Source: a virus
DNA length: 20,032 nucleotides
Direction: 5' to 3' (one strand)
Virus record (IMG/VR): IMGVR_UViG_3300025305_000198
Span: 1-20,032 of that record
This document shows positions 7,561 through 14,534 of the stretch, piece after piece (position 1 is the first letter of the stretch; every line of letters begins with the position of its first letter). The notes beneath the pieces were generated by a model. It saw nothing but the letters and a program-made list of their open reading frames with translations. It searched no databases and was not told the origin of the DNA. Both the position numbers and the translations under genes were made by a program.

Positions 7561-7970
7561 TAAGAATCATCTCCGTTATCAATACCATTCCTTCGGCAAG
7601 ACGGATCATTCATTGTCTTGTCATATCTTGATATGTCAATATTTGCTAATGGCTTTTCAATCCTCAGTTCTTTTAATGCTGAATTTTGTATCACCAGTTT
7701 ATTACCTCCTGAGACTTCTGCTTTACCTGTGAACGGATCGGTTTTAAGTTCGTATATAAAGAATACAGTCTTGTACAGGCCCACACGAATGATCCTTCCC
7801 GGTCTACCATCGATCCATACTGTGTCATCGTTGTTGTAATCATTTCCAATGAATATCATTAATCCTTCGATTGCCGACTCTATAAGTCTGCGAATCAAAA
7901 ATAAAAGTGCTAATCCGCCTAACCACCATATCTGAGATCCAAGTAGATTCTGTATTTCCTGCTCATTCAA
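7560..7970 (-). CDS. MscS-like mechanosensitive channel beta-domain protein
   Basis: A 136-residue membrane protein. Residues about 13-26 (IWWLGGLALLFLIR) are a transmembrane helix and 27-41 an amphipathic TM3-like helix. Residues 42-113 match the MscS beta domain: NDDTVWIDGRPGRIIRVGLY, KTVFFIY, then GGNKLVIQNSALKE, compared with the MscS pattern DxVxIxGxxGxVxxIGLRxT...VxIPNSxL. It lacks the first two helices and the C-terminal alpha/beta domain of full MscS (about 286 residues). The start is TTG at 7970, overlapping the upstream stop by 8 bases; there is no nearby in-frame ATG before residue 38. It lies beside the lysis genes, so an inner-membrane pore or osmotic role is inferred. Confidence 0.68.
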   Translation of the reverse strand: MNEQEIQNLLGSQIWWLGGLALLFLIRRLIESAIEGLMIFIGNDYNNDDTVWIDGRPGRIIRVGLYKTVFFIYELKTDPFTGKAEVSGGNKLVIQNSALKELRIEKPLANIDISRYDKTMNDPSCRRNGIDNGDDS

Positions 7971-8211
7971 TCGGTTCAGTCCATGTATTCTTAGCTAATT
8001 CTGTTAGAATTTGGCTATGATTATAAGTGGTCATTCCGTCAAAGCAATCAGGAGTATCTCCATCCCATTTTAAAATTGCCTTTGTGCCGTCCAGTGTTTT
8101 TCTCAGAGTAGATACTCCACTCTGTATAGCATTGGCACATAAGTTTTCCAACTGCTCATCATTATAAGATGCTAATGTGATTATTACCCACTTTCTGTTG
8201 TCGTGGCTCAT
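7963..8211 (-). CDS. 82-residue hypothetical partner of the LamG protein
   Basis: ATG overlaps the LamG gene stop as ATGA, with AAGGA at good spacing. The protein has a beta-strand start (RKWVIITLASY), a helix (NDEQLENLCANAIQSG), then STLRKTLDGTKAILKWDGDTP and YNHSQILTELAKNTWTEPIE. I recall small proteins with DGTKAILKWDGDTP-like blocks after phage fibre or surface-protein genes, which would suit a chaperone or accessory subunit. No named family is claimed. Confidence 0.65.
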   Translation of the reverse strand: MSHDNRKWVIITLASYNDEQLENLCANAIQSGVSTLRKTLDGTKAILKWDGDTPDCFDGMTTYNHSQILTELAKNTWTEPIE

Positions 8212-9386
8212 GGTGTGTCCTTTACAATATCATCTGAAGCCATGTTTGTCATTAGACCGGGATTGCCATTGACTTTTTTGACTGAAACATCATCAATATA
8301 CCAAGTAAATGTGTCATCCTCGCCATCCCCTGCATAAAATCTAATATCAACGCCTGTAGTATCAGAAATAAAATATCCTTCTACTTTAGTCCACGATGCT
8401 GAATATACATCACCAGCTACAACTCCTGAAGCTCCGAAAAAATGATTTAATGAGCTTCCTCTTGCTTGAAAAGCTATCTTATTTGTAGCATCTCCATAAA
8501 TCCACGCAGATGCTCTATATACAGAGCCAGAAATTGTTGTAATTGTTTGATAAATTCCAGCGTAGTCATCTGTTGTTGTAACACCTCTTGAATAAGTTCC
8601 CCCGTGCTCCTGTGTAGTACTACGAACATTTGCTGTTGGATTATCACCATCACCAGCATAATTTGCCCAATTCGCATCAAGTTCCATATCCCCATTAGTA
8701 ACCAACTCACTCCCCAAAGTCGGATTCACTTGGTCTGCAATAAGATTGAAATCATCCAAAACACCATCGCCCATTCTCCACCAGCCTTGAAGATTCGCTG
8801 AATTTCCATCATCGTTTAAATCTGAAGTTCCTTTTGATTGGTATAGAGCAGAAATATCTCCTGCACTCAAGGCGGTGTTCCATATTGCGACTTCGTCAAT
8901 ATTGCCACTAAAATCGTAACTACCTTCGCCTAATCTGCCAATCAATAAATTGACAGTATCGTTGTCTATTGCAGCAGGAGTTGAAGTTGTATTGGTTGCA
9001 TCTAATACTGCATCTACATACACATTCACACTTGTTGATGGAATAAATATAAAAGCAACATGATGCCAAGCCCCATCACAAATATTTACATCTCCTGTTG
9101 CAAAATATCCAGTTCCACTATTAAAAAGACCACCCGATAAAAAATTACTCGCATTTATGGCTAAATGGAAATTTCTTTCACTGTCATTATCTTTAGAAAC
9201 TATTATTTTTACTGCTCCTGTATTTGATGTTTTTATCCAAGCAGATAATGTTAATGCTCCTGTTACTTGTACAGAAGCATCATTACCACAGTCTACATAA
9301 TCATTCGTGCCATCGAACTCAAGTGAATAGTTGTTCTGTAAACCAGCACCACCGCCAAGAACTGAAACTAATCGTGATGGAAACAT
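8208..9386 (-). CDS. LamG and CBM-like domain surface protein
   Basis: A 392-residue protein with two jelly-roll modules. Residues about 18-190 are a LamG/concanavalin-A-like lectin domain: SLEFDGTNDYVDCGN, LTLSAWIKT, GAWHHVAFIF, VNVYVD, and FSGNIDEVAIWNTALSAGDI. Residues about 225-375 resemble CBM4/9-type carbohydrate modules: ELVTNGDMELDANW, YQTITTISGSVYRASAWIYG, WTKVEGYF and FTWYIDDVSVKK. It likely binds glycans on cells or in mucus-like matrices from the virion surface. Its position right after the decoration-like gene, far from tail genes, suggests it sits on the head. There are no depolymerase catalytic residues I can point to. The short N-terminus before the lectin may be the anchor. 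Confidence 0.8.
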   Translation of the reverse strand: MFPSRLVSVLGGGAGLQNNYSLEFDGTNDYVDCGNDASVQVTGALTLSAWIKTSNTGAVKIIVSKDNDSERNFHLAINASNFLSGGLFNSGTGYFATGDVNICDGAWHHVAFIFIPSTSVNVYVDAVLDATNTTSTPAAIDNDTVNLLIGRLGEGSYDFSGNIDEVAIWNTALSAGDISALYQSKGTSDLNDDGNSANLQGWWRMGDGVLDDFNLIADQVNPTLGSELVTNGDMELDANWANYAGDGDNPTANVRSTTQEHGGTYSRGVTTTDDYAGIYQTITTISGSVYRASAWIYGDATNKIAFQARGSSLNHFFGASGVVAGDVYSASWTKVEGYFISDTTGVDIRFYAGDGEDDTFTWYIDDVSVKKVNGNPGLMTNMASDDIVKDTP

Positions 9387-9904
9387 TAGTCTTTGATGAT
9401 TCCTAATCTAATATCAATCGCATCAGCGGCTCTTGCCGTTCCTGTTTCTCTGATAACTCCGCCAACATAAACGCTTTGCGAAGTAGCCGATGCACCGATG
9501 AGTGTTAATCCAACATTACTTTTAGTGGCTATCTGACCATTGATCATGTCCACATAAGAACCTGATCCGATGTTTATTATTCCTAATATTCCATCCAATA
9601 CTGTGTCAGCACATGATACTGCCGCATCTAATGTTCCGAGATTGGTTGAGTCTTGTGTGAATACCAGGTCAATTTCAACACCGGCATCTACCGATGTGTT
9701 GGTCTGATCTATTAAACAAATAGAATGTAATAGTGATCTTCCGCCTGGAACTGATACAGCGTTGGTAATTTCTACTGGATTGAACAGGACATCGTTCGCA
9801 TCGATTGTTGATGTTTCAATGGTCGGTGTGACTGTGATAATATCCACATCCATCTTGCCGAGCCGTTCAACAACGCCAAAATCTCTAATTTTTGTGTATG
9901 CCAT
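9386..9904 (-). CDS. Structural protein, probable capsid decoration
   Basis: A 172-residue beta-rich protein. The start is ATG 9904, preceded by AAGGAG; an upstream TTG at 9943 would run through the hairpin and is rejected. It has blocks IDANDVLFNPVEITNAVSV, GGRSLLHSICLID, a VDAGVEIDLVF strand, ILGIINIGSGSYVDMI and a C-terminal AADAIDIRLGII. I recall this layout (DVLF...NAV...LLHS...LQLKIGF) in proteins encoded just after the capsid gene of environmental phages, where they are taken as virion surface or head-fibre proteins. No enzyme motif is seen. It is joined to the LamG gene by TAATG. Confidence 0.65.
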   Translation of the reverse strand: MAYTKIRDFGVVERLGKMDVDIITVTPTIETSTIDANDVLFNPVEITNAVSVPGGRSLLHSICLIDQTNTSVDAGVEIDLVFTQDSTNLGTLDAAVSCADTVLDGILGIINIGSGSYVDMINGQIATKSNVGLTLIGASATSQSVYVGGVIRETGTARAADAIDIRLGIIKD

Positions 9905-9930
9905 TTTGTTTCTCCTTTTCTGATGCCTTG

Positions 9931-9961
9931 CCGAGCATGACAACTCTCATGGGCATCTCGG
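9931..9961 (-). promoter_or_regulatory. Interrupted hairpin before the decoration-like gene
   Basis: On the minus strand CCGAG pairs with CTCGG and, inside it, CATGA pairs with TCATG around a 6-base loop, with a 5-base bulge (ATGCC) on one side. It lies just past the 52-aa gene stop and upstream of the AAGGAG site for the next gene. There is no T-run. It may be an RNA-stability element or weak terminator. Confidence 0.35.
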
Positions 9962-9969
9962 TTAATTAT

Positions 9970-10128
9970 TTAATCTTTTTTCTTAGTCTTCGGTTTTGGC
10001 TTTGGCTTCGGTTTATTCTTGCCGTCCGCATCACATTCCTGGAATCTATCTTTCAATGACTCCAGGTCATGGTTCAGCGGATCATATTTGATCACCACTC
10101 CGTTTGACTTCTTAAAATATTTATCCAT
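9970..10128 (-). CDS. 52-residue protein with KP-repeat tail
   Basis: A short gene between the capsid and decoration-like genes. ATG 10128 is preceded by AAAGGA at ideal spacing. The N-terminal 35 residues (MDKYFKKSNGVVIKYDP, then LESLKDRFQECDADG) form a small folded-looking unit. The C-terminus is a run of Lys-Pro repeats, KPKPKPKPKTKKKD. Lys-Pro tails are stiff and cationic and could contact DNA or capsid. No family is recognised. Its location between two hairpins suggests its level is set separately from capsid. Confidence 0.7.
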   Translation of the reverse strand: MDKYFKKSNGVVIKYDPLNHDLESLKDRFQECDADGKNKPKPKPKPKTKKKD

Positions 10129-10144
10129 TTTTAATCCTTTAGAC

Positions 10145-10166
10145 GGGCGGGAAATGAATCCCGCCC
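10145..10166 (-). terminator. Perfect 8-bp hairpin after the capsid gene
   Basis: On the minus strand GGGCGGGA, a 6-base loop and TCCCGCCC form a fully paired, GC-rich stem 22 bases past the capsid stop. The sequence after the stem is GTCTAAAGG, not a T-run, so full intrinsic termination is unlikely. It may stabilise the 3' end of the capsid message or give partial termination. The stem ends about 16 bases before the next gene's ATG. Confidence 0.55.
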
Positions 10167-10188
10167 ATCATCAGTTAATCAATTAAGA

Positions 10189-11094
10189 TTATGAAACGTC
10201 TGATAAAATATAGACACCAAAAGTATCTTTTATCTCAATTTCGCCCCAGAAACCGGTAGCAACGTAGTTTGTCGCTCTCAGCATCTCATCTCTTTCGGCT
10301 CTGATCCGGAACAGACCTTCTGCTCCTACACCAAGACCGATTCCGCCTGAAGACATTGCAAATCCAGCAGCATCGCCACCAGAACCGACATTCTCTTCAA
10401 TTTGGTCTGACCAGTACACATTGAATCCTGCAAGAGTACCAACGAATCCCGTCTGGAATGCTTCCTCACCTTTTCCGCCCATCAGTCCAACTGGTGCCGC
10501 TTTACCTGTGTTGGATGTGGATGTACCAGTTGTATCAACTGCCGCATTGTGTAGTAAGGCAATAATTCCTTTGGATCCCCATACCTGTTTCGGTGATAGT
10601 ACCAACGAATAAGGCATTGGAGCAGATGCTGCACGTAATTGACGCATCGCACCGAAGACATGAGACAAAGCCAGACTTGTCCCAGCACCACACTCTGTTT
10701 GACTAAAGCCTGTGCCTAAGCTCGTCAAGTCCGAATCGAGCTTCGCTGCCACTGCGTTGCCGAGAGCGGCTCCGCCTTCACCAGCTATGTCATCGCCTGA
10801 TCCCATAAGTACCAGATCGGAAACTGTCGCTGCGATAACGTGTTCTGATATCGTTGCAGTCCTGGATGTTGATGTGATCGCCACTGCCGTTGTCGTTGTC
10901 GCCTGAGTGGCTGCTGTCACATTGCCTGAAGTTAATTTTGTCCAATCACCAAATTGGACTGAGTTTGATCCTCTTGCCGCCTGTTTTACAGTGACAATTG
11001 GAAACATCACGTTGACATGGTTAAATGCTTGTATAGCATTACCGACAGTTTTGCCGATTCCGCCTGCCATCGTGGAGGTATTAGTTAAAGCCAT
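10189..11094 (-). CDS. Major capsid protein
   Basis: A 301-residue protein with the strongest ribosome site of the head block (AAAGGAG before ATG 11094). The N-terminal arm MALTNTSTMAGGIGK is followed by a Thr/Ala-rich stretch (about 50-80: QATTTTAVAITSTSRT), an alpha-rich middle AALGNAVAAKLDSDL, the segment YSLVLSPKQVWGSKG and a C-terminal region EIEIKDTFGVYILSDVS. These features and the position after scaffold fit an HK97-fold shell protein. A P-domain loop (SPKQ...) and the final beta-strand are as in environmental phage capsids. No N-terminal delta domain is present, consistent with a separate scaffold. A hairpin follows the gene. Confidence 0.85.
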   Translation of the reverse strand: MALTNTSTMAGGIGKTVGNAIQAFNHVNVMFPIVTVKQAARGSNSVQFGDWTKLTSGNVTAATQATTTTAVAITSTSRTATISEHVIAATVSDLVLMGSGDDIAGEGGAALGNAVAAKLDSDLTSLGTGFSQTECGAGTSLALSHVFGAMRQLRAASAPMPYSLVLSPKQVWGSKGIIALLHNAAVDTTGTSTSNTGKAAPVGLMGGKGEEAFQTGFVGTLAGFNVYWSDQIEENVGSGGDAAGFAMSSGGIGLGVGAEGLFRIRAERDEMLRATNYVATGFWGEIEIKDTFGVYILSDVS

Positions 11095-11127
11095 TGCTTA
11101 AACTCCTTTGAGTAAAAATTTAAAAAA

Positions 11128-11367
11128 TCAGTCATACGATTTCTTCATAGTTCCAGGACCGAATCCTCCGAACACTCTGATCTTTTTCAATGGCTTGCCT
11201 TTCTGTACTCGCTCACCACGTTCTTCGTGGATGTCGAGATAATCATCGTAACTGACACTTGATCCTTTATATGTACATTCAATGTCTTTTCCTCCGTTCA
11301 CTTTCTTATGACGGAGTTCATTGTCCGGATCAAGTTTCTTTTTAAAGAAGTCAGTCGCTATATCCAA
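11128..11367 (-). CDS. 79-residue hypothetical protein, probable TTG start
   Basis: A frame between scaffold and capsid genes that lacks any ATG outside the scaffold overlap. TTG at 11367 overlaps the scaffold end by 17 bases and has AGGTAAG about 8-10 bases upstream. The product (DFFKKKLDPDNEL, CTYKGSSVSYDDYLDIHEE, RVFGGFGPGTMKK) is compact and charged with no known family. The frame stays open upstream to 11655, but that part mirrors the scaffold frame and looks like shadow. An alternative is a +1 frameshift extension of the scaffold near 11370, for which I see no strong slip site. Confidence 0.55.
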   Translation of the reverse strand: MDIATDFFKKKLDPDNELRHKKVNGGKDIECTYKGSSVSYDDYLDIHEERGERVQKGKPLKKIRVFGGFGPGTMKKSYD

Positions 11368-11926
11368 TTTTGATCTTACCTGATGTCTGCGGATTATTGG
11401 CTTTCTGGTATCCTTTCGGATCAATAGTTGCCCACTCCTCGAAAGAAGCATATCCGCCTGTGGATGTTGGTTTGGAATTGTCCACCGTAGCCGGTGAAGG
11501 TTTCGTATTGACTTTTGAAACATGAAACTCCAACTCTGTGAGCGGAAGTTTCCCATAAATAGTGCGTTCATCTTCAGGTAATACAGCCAATAGTGTTTCA
11601 CGCCGATTGGATTGATATTCATCCCATGCCTTTGACTTCTTCTCAGAGGTTTCAAGTTTGGAAGTCATATCAGCGATGATCTTATCATATTCGCCTTTCT
11701 CTTCCATCTGCTTGATCTTCCGGGATTCTTCTTTATCCGTGATCTGCTTCTGTAGTTCATCATACTTAGACTGTAATGTGTCTGATCTTTCGATCGCACT
11801 GTTCAACCGTTCTTTCTTTTGCATTACTTCACGCAACAATTCTGTTTCCCGGTTGTCAGTTCCAGAAGTGTTCAGACCTTTAGCGGTCAACTCTTGTGCT
11901 GTATCTTGCACTTTTACTTCGCTCAT
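11351..11926 (-). CDS. Scaffolding protein
   Basis: A 191-residue, highly charged protein before the capsid gene. Residues about 25-105 form a long coiled coil (LLREVMQKKERLNSAIERSD, EESRKIKQMEEKGEYDKIIA). The C-terminal third is Pro/Ser/Thr-rich and ends in a short basic tail. This is the classic build of scaffolding proteins that template procapsid assembly and then exit. A good ribosome site AAAGGACT precedes ATG 11926. No protease is encoded between portal and capsid, so the scaffold probably leaves intact, or cleavage is by an enzyme outside the window. Confidence 0.8.
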   Translation of the reverse strand: MSEVKVQDTAQELTAKGLNTSGTDNRETELLREVMQKKERLNSAIERSDTLQSKYDELQKQITDKEESRKIKQMEEKGEYDKIIADMTSKLETSEKKSKAWDEYQSNRRETLLAVLPEDERTIYGKLPLTELEFHVSKVNTKPSPATVDNSKPTSTGGYASFEEWATIDPKGYQKANNPQTSGKIKIGYSD

Positions 11927-11957
11927 ATTCTTGAGTCCTTTCTTTTATTTATGAAAT

Positions 11958-12461
11958 TCATTTGCCGATGGTTATCTTTATATCCTTTGCCATGTATTTA
12001 TCCGCTTTCCGTGCCACTTCTTTCATAAGGATGTTCACGACTCTGGTCTTGTTTTTATCACTGAGATCGTAAAGGTCAGCACCTTTTTCTTCTTTTAGTC
12101 CCAGTACCACTTCGCCACGTTCAAAGTTCAATTCAAATAATGTATTCTTTGTCTTTGATTTTGATGTAATCCTGCGAAGTGTTTCGCCGGTAAGTTTGGC
12201 ATTCACGAATCCTGACTGTGTATCAGTTGACACACCTTCAAATCCTTTCAGCTTCCGTCCGGCATCACGGACAAATGTCCGCATATTATTCTTCTTATAG
12301 TCTGCATAAGTATATGATTTACCTCTGGTTGAATATCTTATCCCGCTCTTTTCGTTCTGGAACTTTCCTTTGTTCGCATCGGCAATGATGAAAGACTTAG
12401 CTGCTTCACCAGCCATCTTCCTGGAACTGTCACCGAGATCCATTATTTGGTGAGCTTTCAT
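11958..12461 (-). CDS. Hypothetical head or neck protein
   Basis: A 167-residue basic protein with ATG overlapping the MuF stop as ATGA. A central FVNAKLTGETLRRI segment (about 83-97) followed by a beta-hairpin-like region (TLFELNFERGEVVLGL) and a helical end resembles virion-morphogenesis proteins of the Mu gpG or tail-completion type, which have a GxLxxTGxLxxSI motif. The likeness is faint. Its position between MuF and scaffold supports a head-assembly role. No catalytic motifs are visible, and it is not a prohead protease: there is no Ser-His or Cys-type signature. Confidence 0.6.
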   Translation of the reverse strand: MKAHQIMDLGDSSRKMAGEAAKSFIIADANKGKFQNEKSGIRYSTRGKSYTYADYKKNNMRTFVRDAGRKLKGFEGVSTDTQSGFVNAKLTGETLRRITSKSKTKNTLFELNFERGEVVLGLKEEKGADLYDLSDKNKTRVVNILMKEVARKADKYMAKDIKITIGK

Positions 12462-13174
12462 GCCCGTGCCATCTCCTGTGATTCAACCACTACCCAGTCA
12501 TGTCGGCAATTCCATCCGCCACGCTCATCAATAGGAAGTGGAAGTTCATCCAACTTATATCCAACGGCATTCTGTGGATCTGTTAATATATTAACACATT
12601 CATCTCGTGTAACATCATCCAGTGGGCCTACATATTGGAACAATACATCCGCATCCTTAAACACTTCGCCTGTTGTTGCATTTGATAATCTGGCAAATGA
12701 ATCGTTCACTAACACTCTTGTCTGAGCCGATGTGAGTATCTTATCCTTACCGAATGACTCAAATAAACGTGCTGATAAATCTTTTGCCGGTGTGCCTGAT
12801 ATAATGCCACGAAATAATTCTGTTTTTAAATTCGATGCAAACTTTAAATAATCCTTTCCCAGTTCTTCAAATTTCAATAGCCTCATTAATTCCACTGATT
12901 CAAGATTGACTGTTGATATTCCCGGTATTCCTAACTGTGCCGCTCGTCTGATCGTTGCTTCTATTTCACCATCAAATGATTTGTATAGGCTTTCCAATGC
13001 ACCACTTAGTCCAAGATTATCCATCTCTTTCACAAAGTCAATGCCTCTGGCAACTTCAATAAGTTCACGGCTGTTCAATTCCTGCAATCTTGGAATGAGT
13101 AATCTCAACCTGTCCATGAGTTCATCCTGGATTGATGATAGATCATTCATGTAATTGTCTACGTAATCAGGCAC
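12458..13174 (-). CDS. MuF-like minor head protein
   Basis: A 238-residue protein directly after the portal gene, the usual place for the Mu gpF/SPP1 gp7 family. Residues 1-130 are helical. The C-terminal domain carries the family signature FQYVGPLDDVTRDECVNIL and GGWNCRHDWVVV (His/Cys landmarks). The start is GTG at 13174, overlapping the portal stop by 8 bases; ATG at 13150 is possible but lacks a ribosome site. Such proteins enter the head in few copies and may be ejected with DNA. There is no toxin or ADP-ribosyltransferase extension, unlike polymorphic MuF proteins. Confidence 0.82.
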   Translation of the reverse strand: MPDYVDNYMNDLSSIQDELMDRLRLLIPRLQELNSRELIEVARGIDFVKEMDNLGLSGALESLYKSFDGEIEATIRRAAQLGIPGISTVNLESVELMRLLKFEELGKDYLKFASNLKTELFRGIISGTPAKDLSARLFESFGKDKILTSAQTRVLVNDSFARLSNATTGEVFKDADVLFQYVGPLDDVTRDECVNILTDPQNAVGYKLDELPLPIDERGGWNCRHDWVVVESQEMARA

Positions 13175-14534
13175 TGATCAAGTCCAGTAATGTTTGCGGT
13201 TTCTGTTGTTCAACAGGAGGCGGTGCTTCTGCGATCTTTTCTTCTTCCAGTTCTCCCATCTTTGATTTCAATTCTTCATCACTCATATCAGGATTGAACT
13301 TCAATAATAATTCTTTGCGTGTGATCAGGTTGTGTCTTAATTGAAATTCTATCCATGCCATCTCATCACTTACCGACTTCGGAAATCCTGCTTCCGCATA
13401 ATCAAGTGTAAGAGTTTCAGGCAAAGACTTGCCAGTGTGTGTTTCATATACAATATTATCAATCTCATATCGGTTCTGCTCCCATTCACGCCATAAAGGA
13501 ATATCCGATTCCCGGACTTCCATGTTCTCCATTGACATGATCTTCAACGCTTCGCCTGATGGCGGAGTCCCACCTTCTCCCCACCTGACCGCCAACGAAT
13601 GATTCTGTGCCACCTGGTTGATCATCAGTTTGATGGATTCAAGGTTGCCACGTATATCTGAGTTCGGAGATACATATTCAAACGATGAAGCCGGATCACT
13701 TAATAATATCAGTTTGTCAATTCCTGCTTCAATGGTGTCCTGGTCTGTGATACCTTTGGCGATAGGCTGACCAAGATTATATCTGATAGCTAATGCCGTT
13801 TCCGTCATGGCTACCGATATTTGAACTGCTGCACGAACCACATCTAAAGCGTTGGACTGATAACAGGCGTGTGATATTGGAATGATACCATATGGATTCA
13901 CCATTTCCGGATTGCCTGGTACTGCTTTGATCTTTCCGTTTTGTGAGAACATGAAGTGTTGTCCCATCTCACCATCTCTTGACTCTGACCAGAATACAAA
14001 TTGCCTGTCACTGTTCATGGCCCGTCCGATCTCATATGATACTGCAAACGGTTCTGATTCACCGTTGACATAATACTTCTTCACGTTCGGAAGAATATCA
14101 TACTCCAGACGTTCTTTGTTGGTGTTCCACTTCGTACGCATGGAAGAATCGCCCATGAGCCACGTCAGTTCTGCCATCTCACGAGTCTTTGTGTTCAGGT
14201 GATATGCTATTGCTTTATAATCATCTGACTCCTCACCGTCCAGAAGTCTCAGTGGTGGATTCTTGTATAATAACATTCTTGCCCGTGCAAATCGTGGAAC
14301 GATGCTTTGTGGAAATGCCGGAACCTGTCTTAGATGTTTTGATCCGCTGAACCATTCATCAATATGCGTGTCCAGGTTGCGGTTGTAATAGAAGTCCAGT
14401 GCAGTGTTCCGTTCTGCTATCTCATTATCTTCTTTTAAATAATCAGACCTCTTGAAAGACTTTAATACTGCATCCTTGCCGTATTCCGGTAATACAACCT
14501 TGTTCACTGATTCACCGAAGTAATTGTTCACCAT
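13167..14534 (-). CDS. Portal protein
   Basis: A 455-residue protein immediately after the large terminase. The N-terminal half has VPRFARARMLLYKNPP and a membrane-free alpha/beta clip-like region. The central stretch NHSLAVRWGEGG then SGEALKIMSMENMEVRESD (about 325-358) is the pattern seen in SPP1 gp6-type portals (SGxALK...), followed by long helices. The C-terminus is acidic then proline-rich (EEKIAEAPPPVEQQ). Portals form the dodecameric DNA gate of the head and bind the terminase. The size and gene position fit. Family assignment is by motif and position, not by search. Confidence 0.87.
   Translation of the reverse strand: MVNNYFGESVNKVVLPEYGKDAVLKSFKRSDYLKEDNEIAERNTALDFYYNRNLDTHIDEWFSGSKHLRQVPAFPQSIVPRFARARMLLYKNPPLRLLDGEESDDYKAIAYHLNTKTREMAELTWLMGDSSMRTKWNTNKERLEYDILPNVKKYYVNGESEPFAVSYEIGRAMNSDRQFVFWSESRDGEMGQHFMFSQNGKIKAVPGNPEMVNPYGIIPISHACYQSNALDVVRAAVQISVAMTETALAIRYNLGQPIAKGITDQDTIEAGIDKLILLSDPASSFEYVSPNSDIRGNLESIKLMINQVAQNHSLAVRWGEGGTPPSGEALKIMSMENMEVRESDIPLWREWEQNRYEIDNIVYETHTGKSLPETLTLDYAEAGFPKSVSDEMAWIEFQLRHNLITRKELLLKFNPDMSDEELKSKMGELEEEKIAEAPPPVEQQKPQTLLDLISA

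Noticed and set aside
8474-8710. A minus-strand 78-codon frame inside the LamG gene
   Set aside because: Met/Gln/Leu-rich noise from Asn/Asp/Thr codons of the real frame; no ribosome site.
9905-9943. An N-terminal extension of the decoration-like protein from TTG 9943
   Set aside because: It would translate through the hairpin and its own AAGGAG site; ATG 9904 has ideal spacing.
10482-10691. A minus-strand 69-codon frame inside the capsid gene
   Set aside because: Shadow of the capsid frame; the composition is unlike a folded protein and no start signal is seen.
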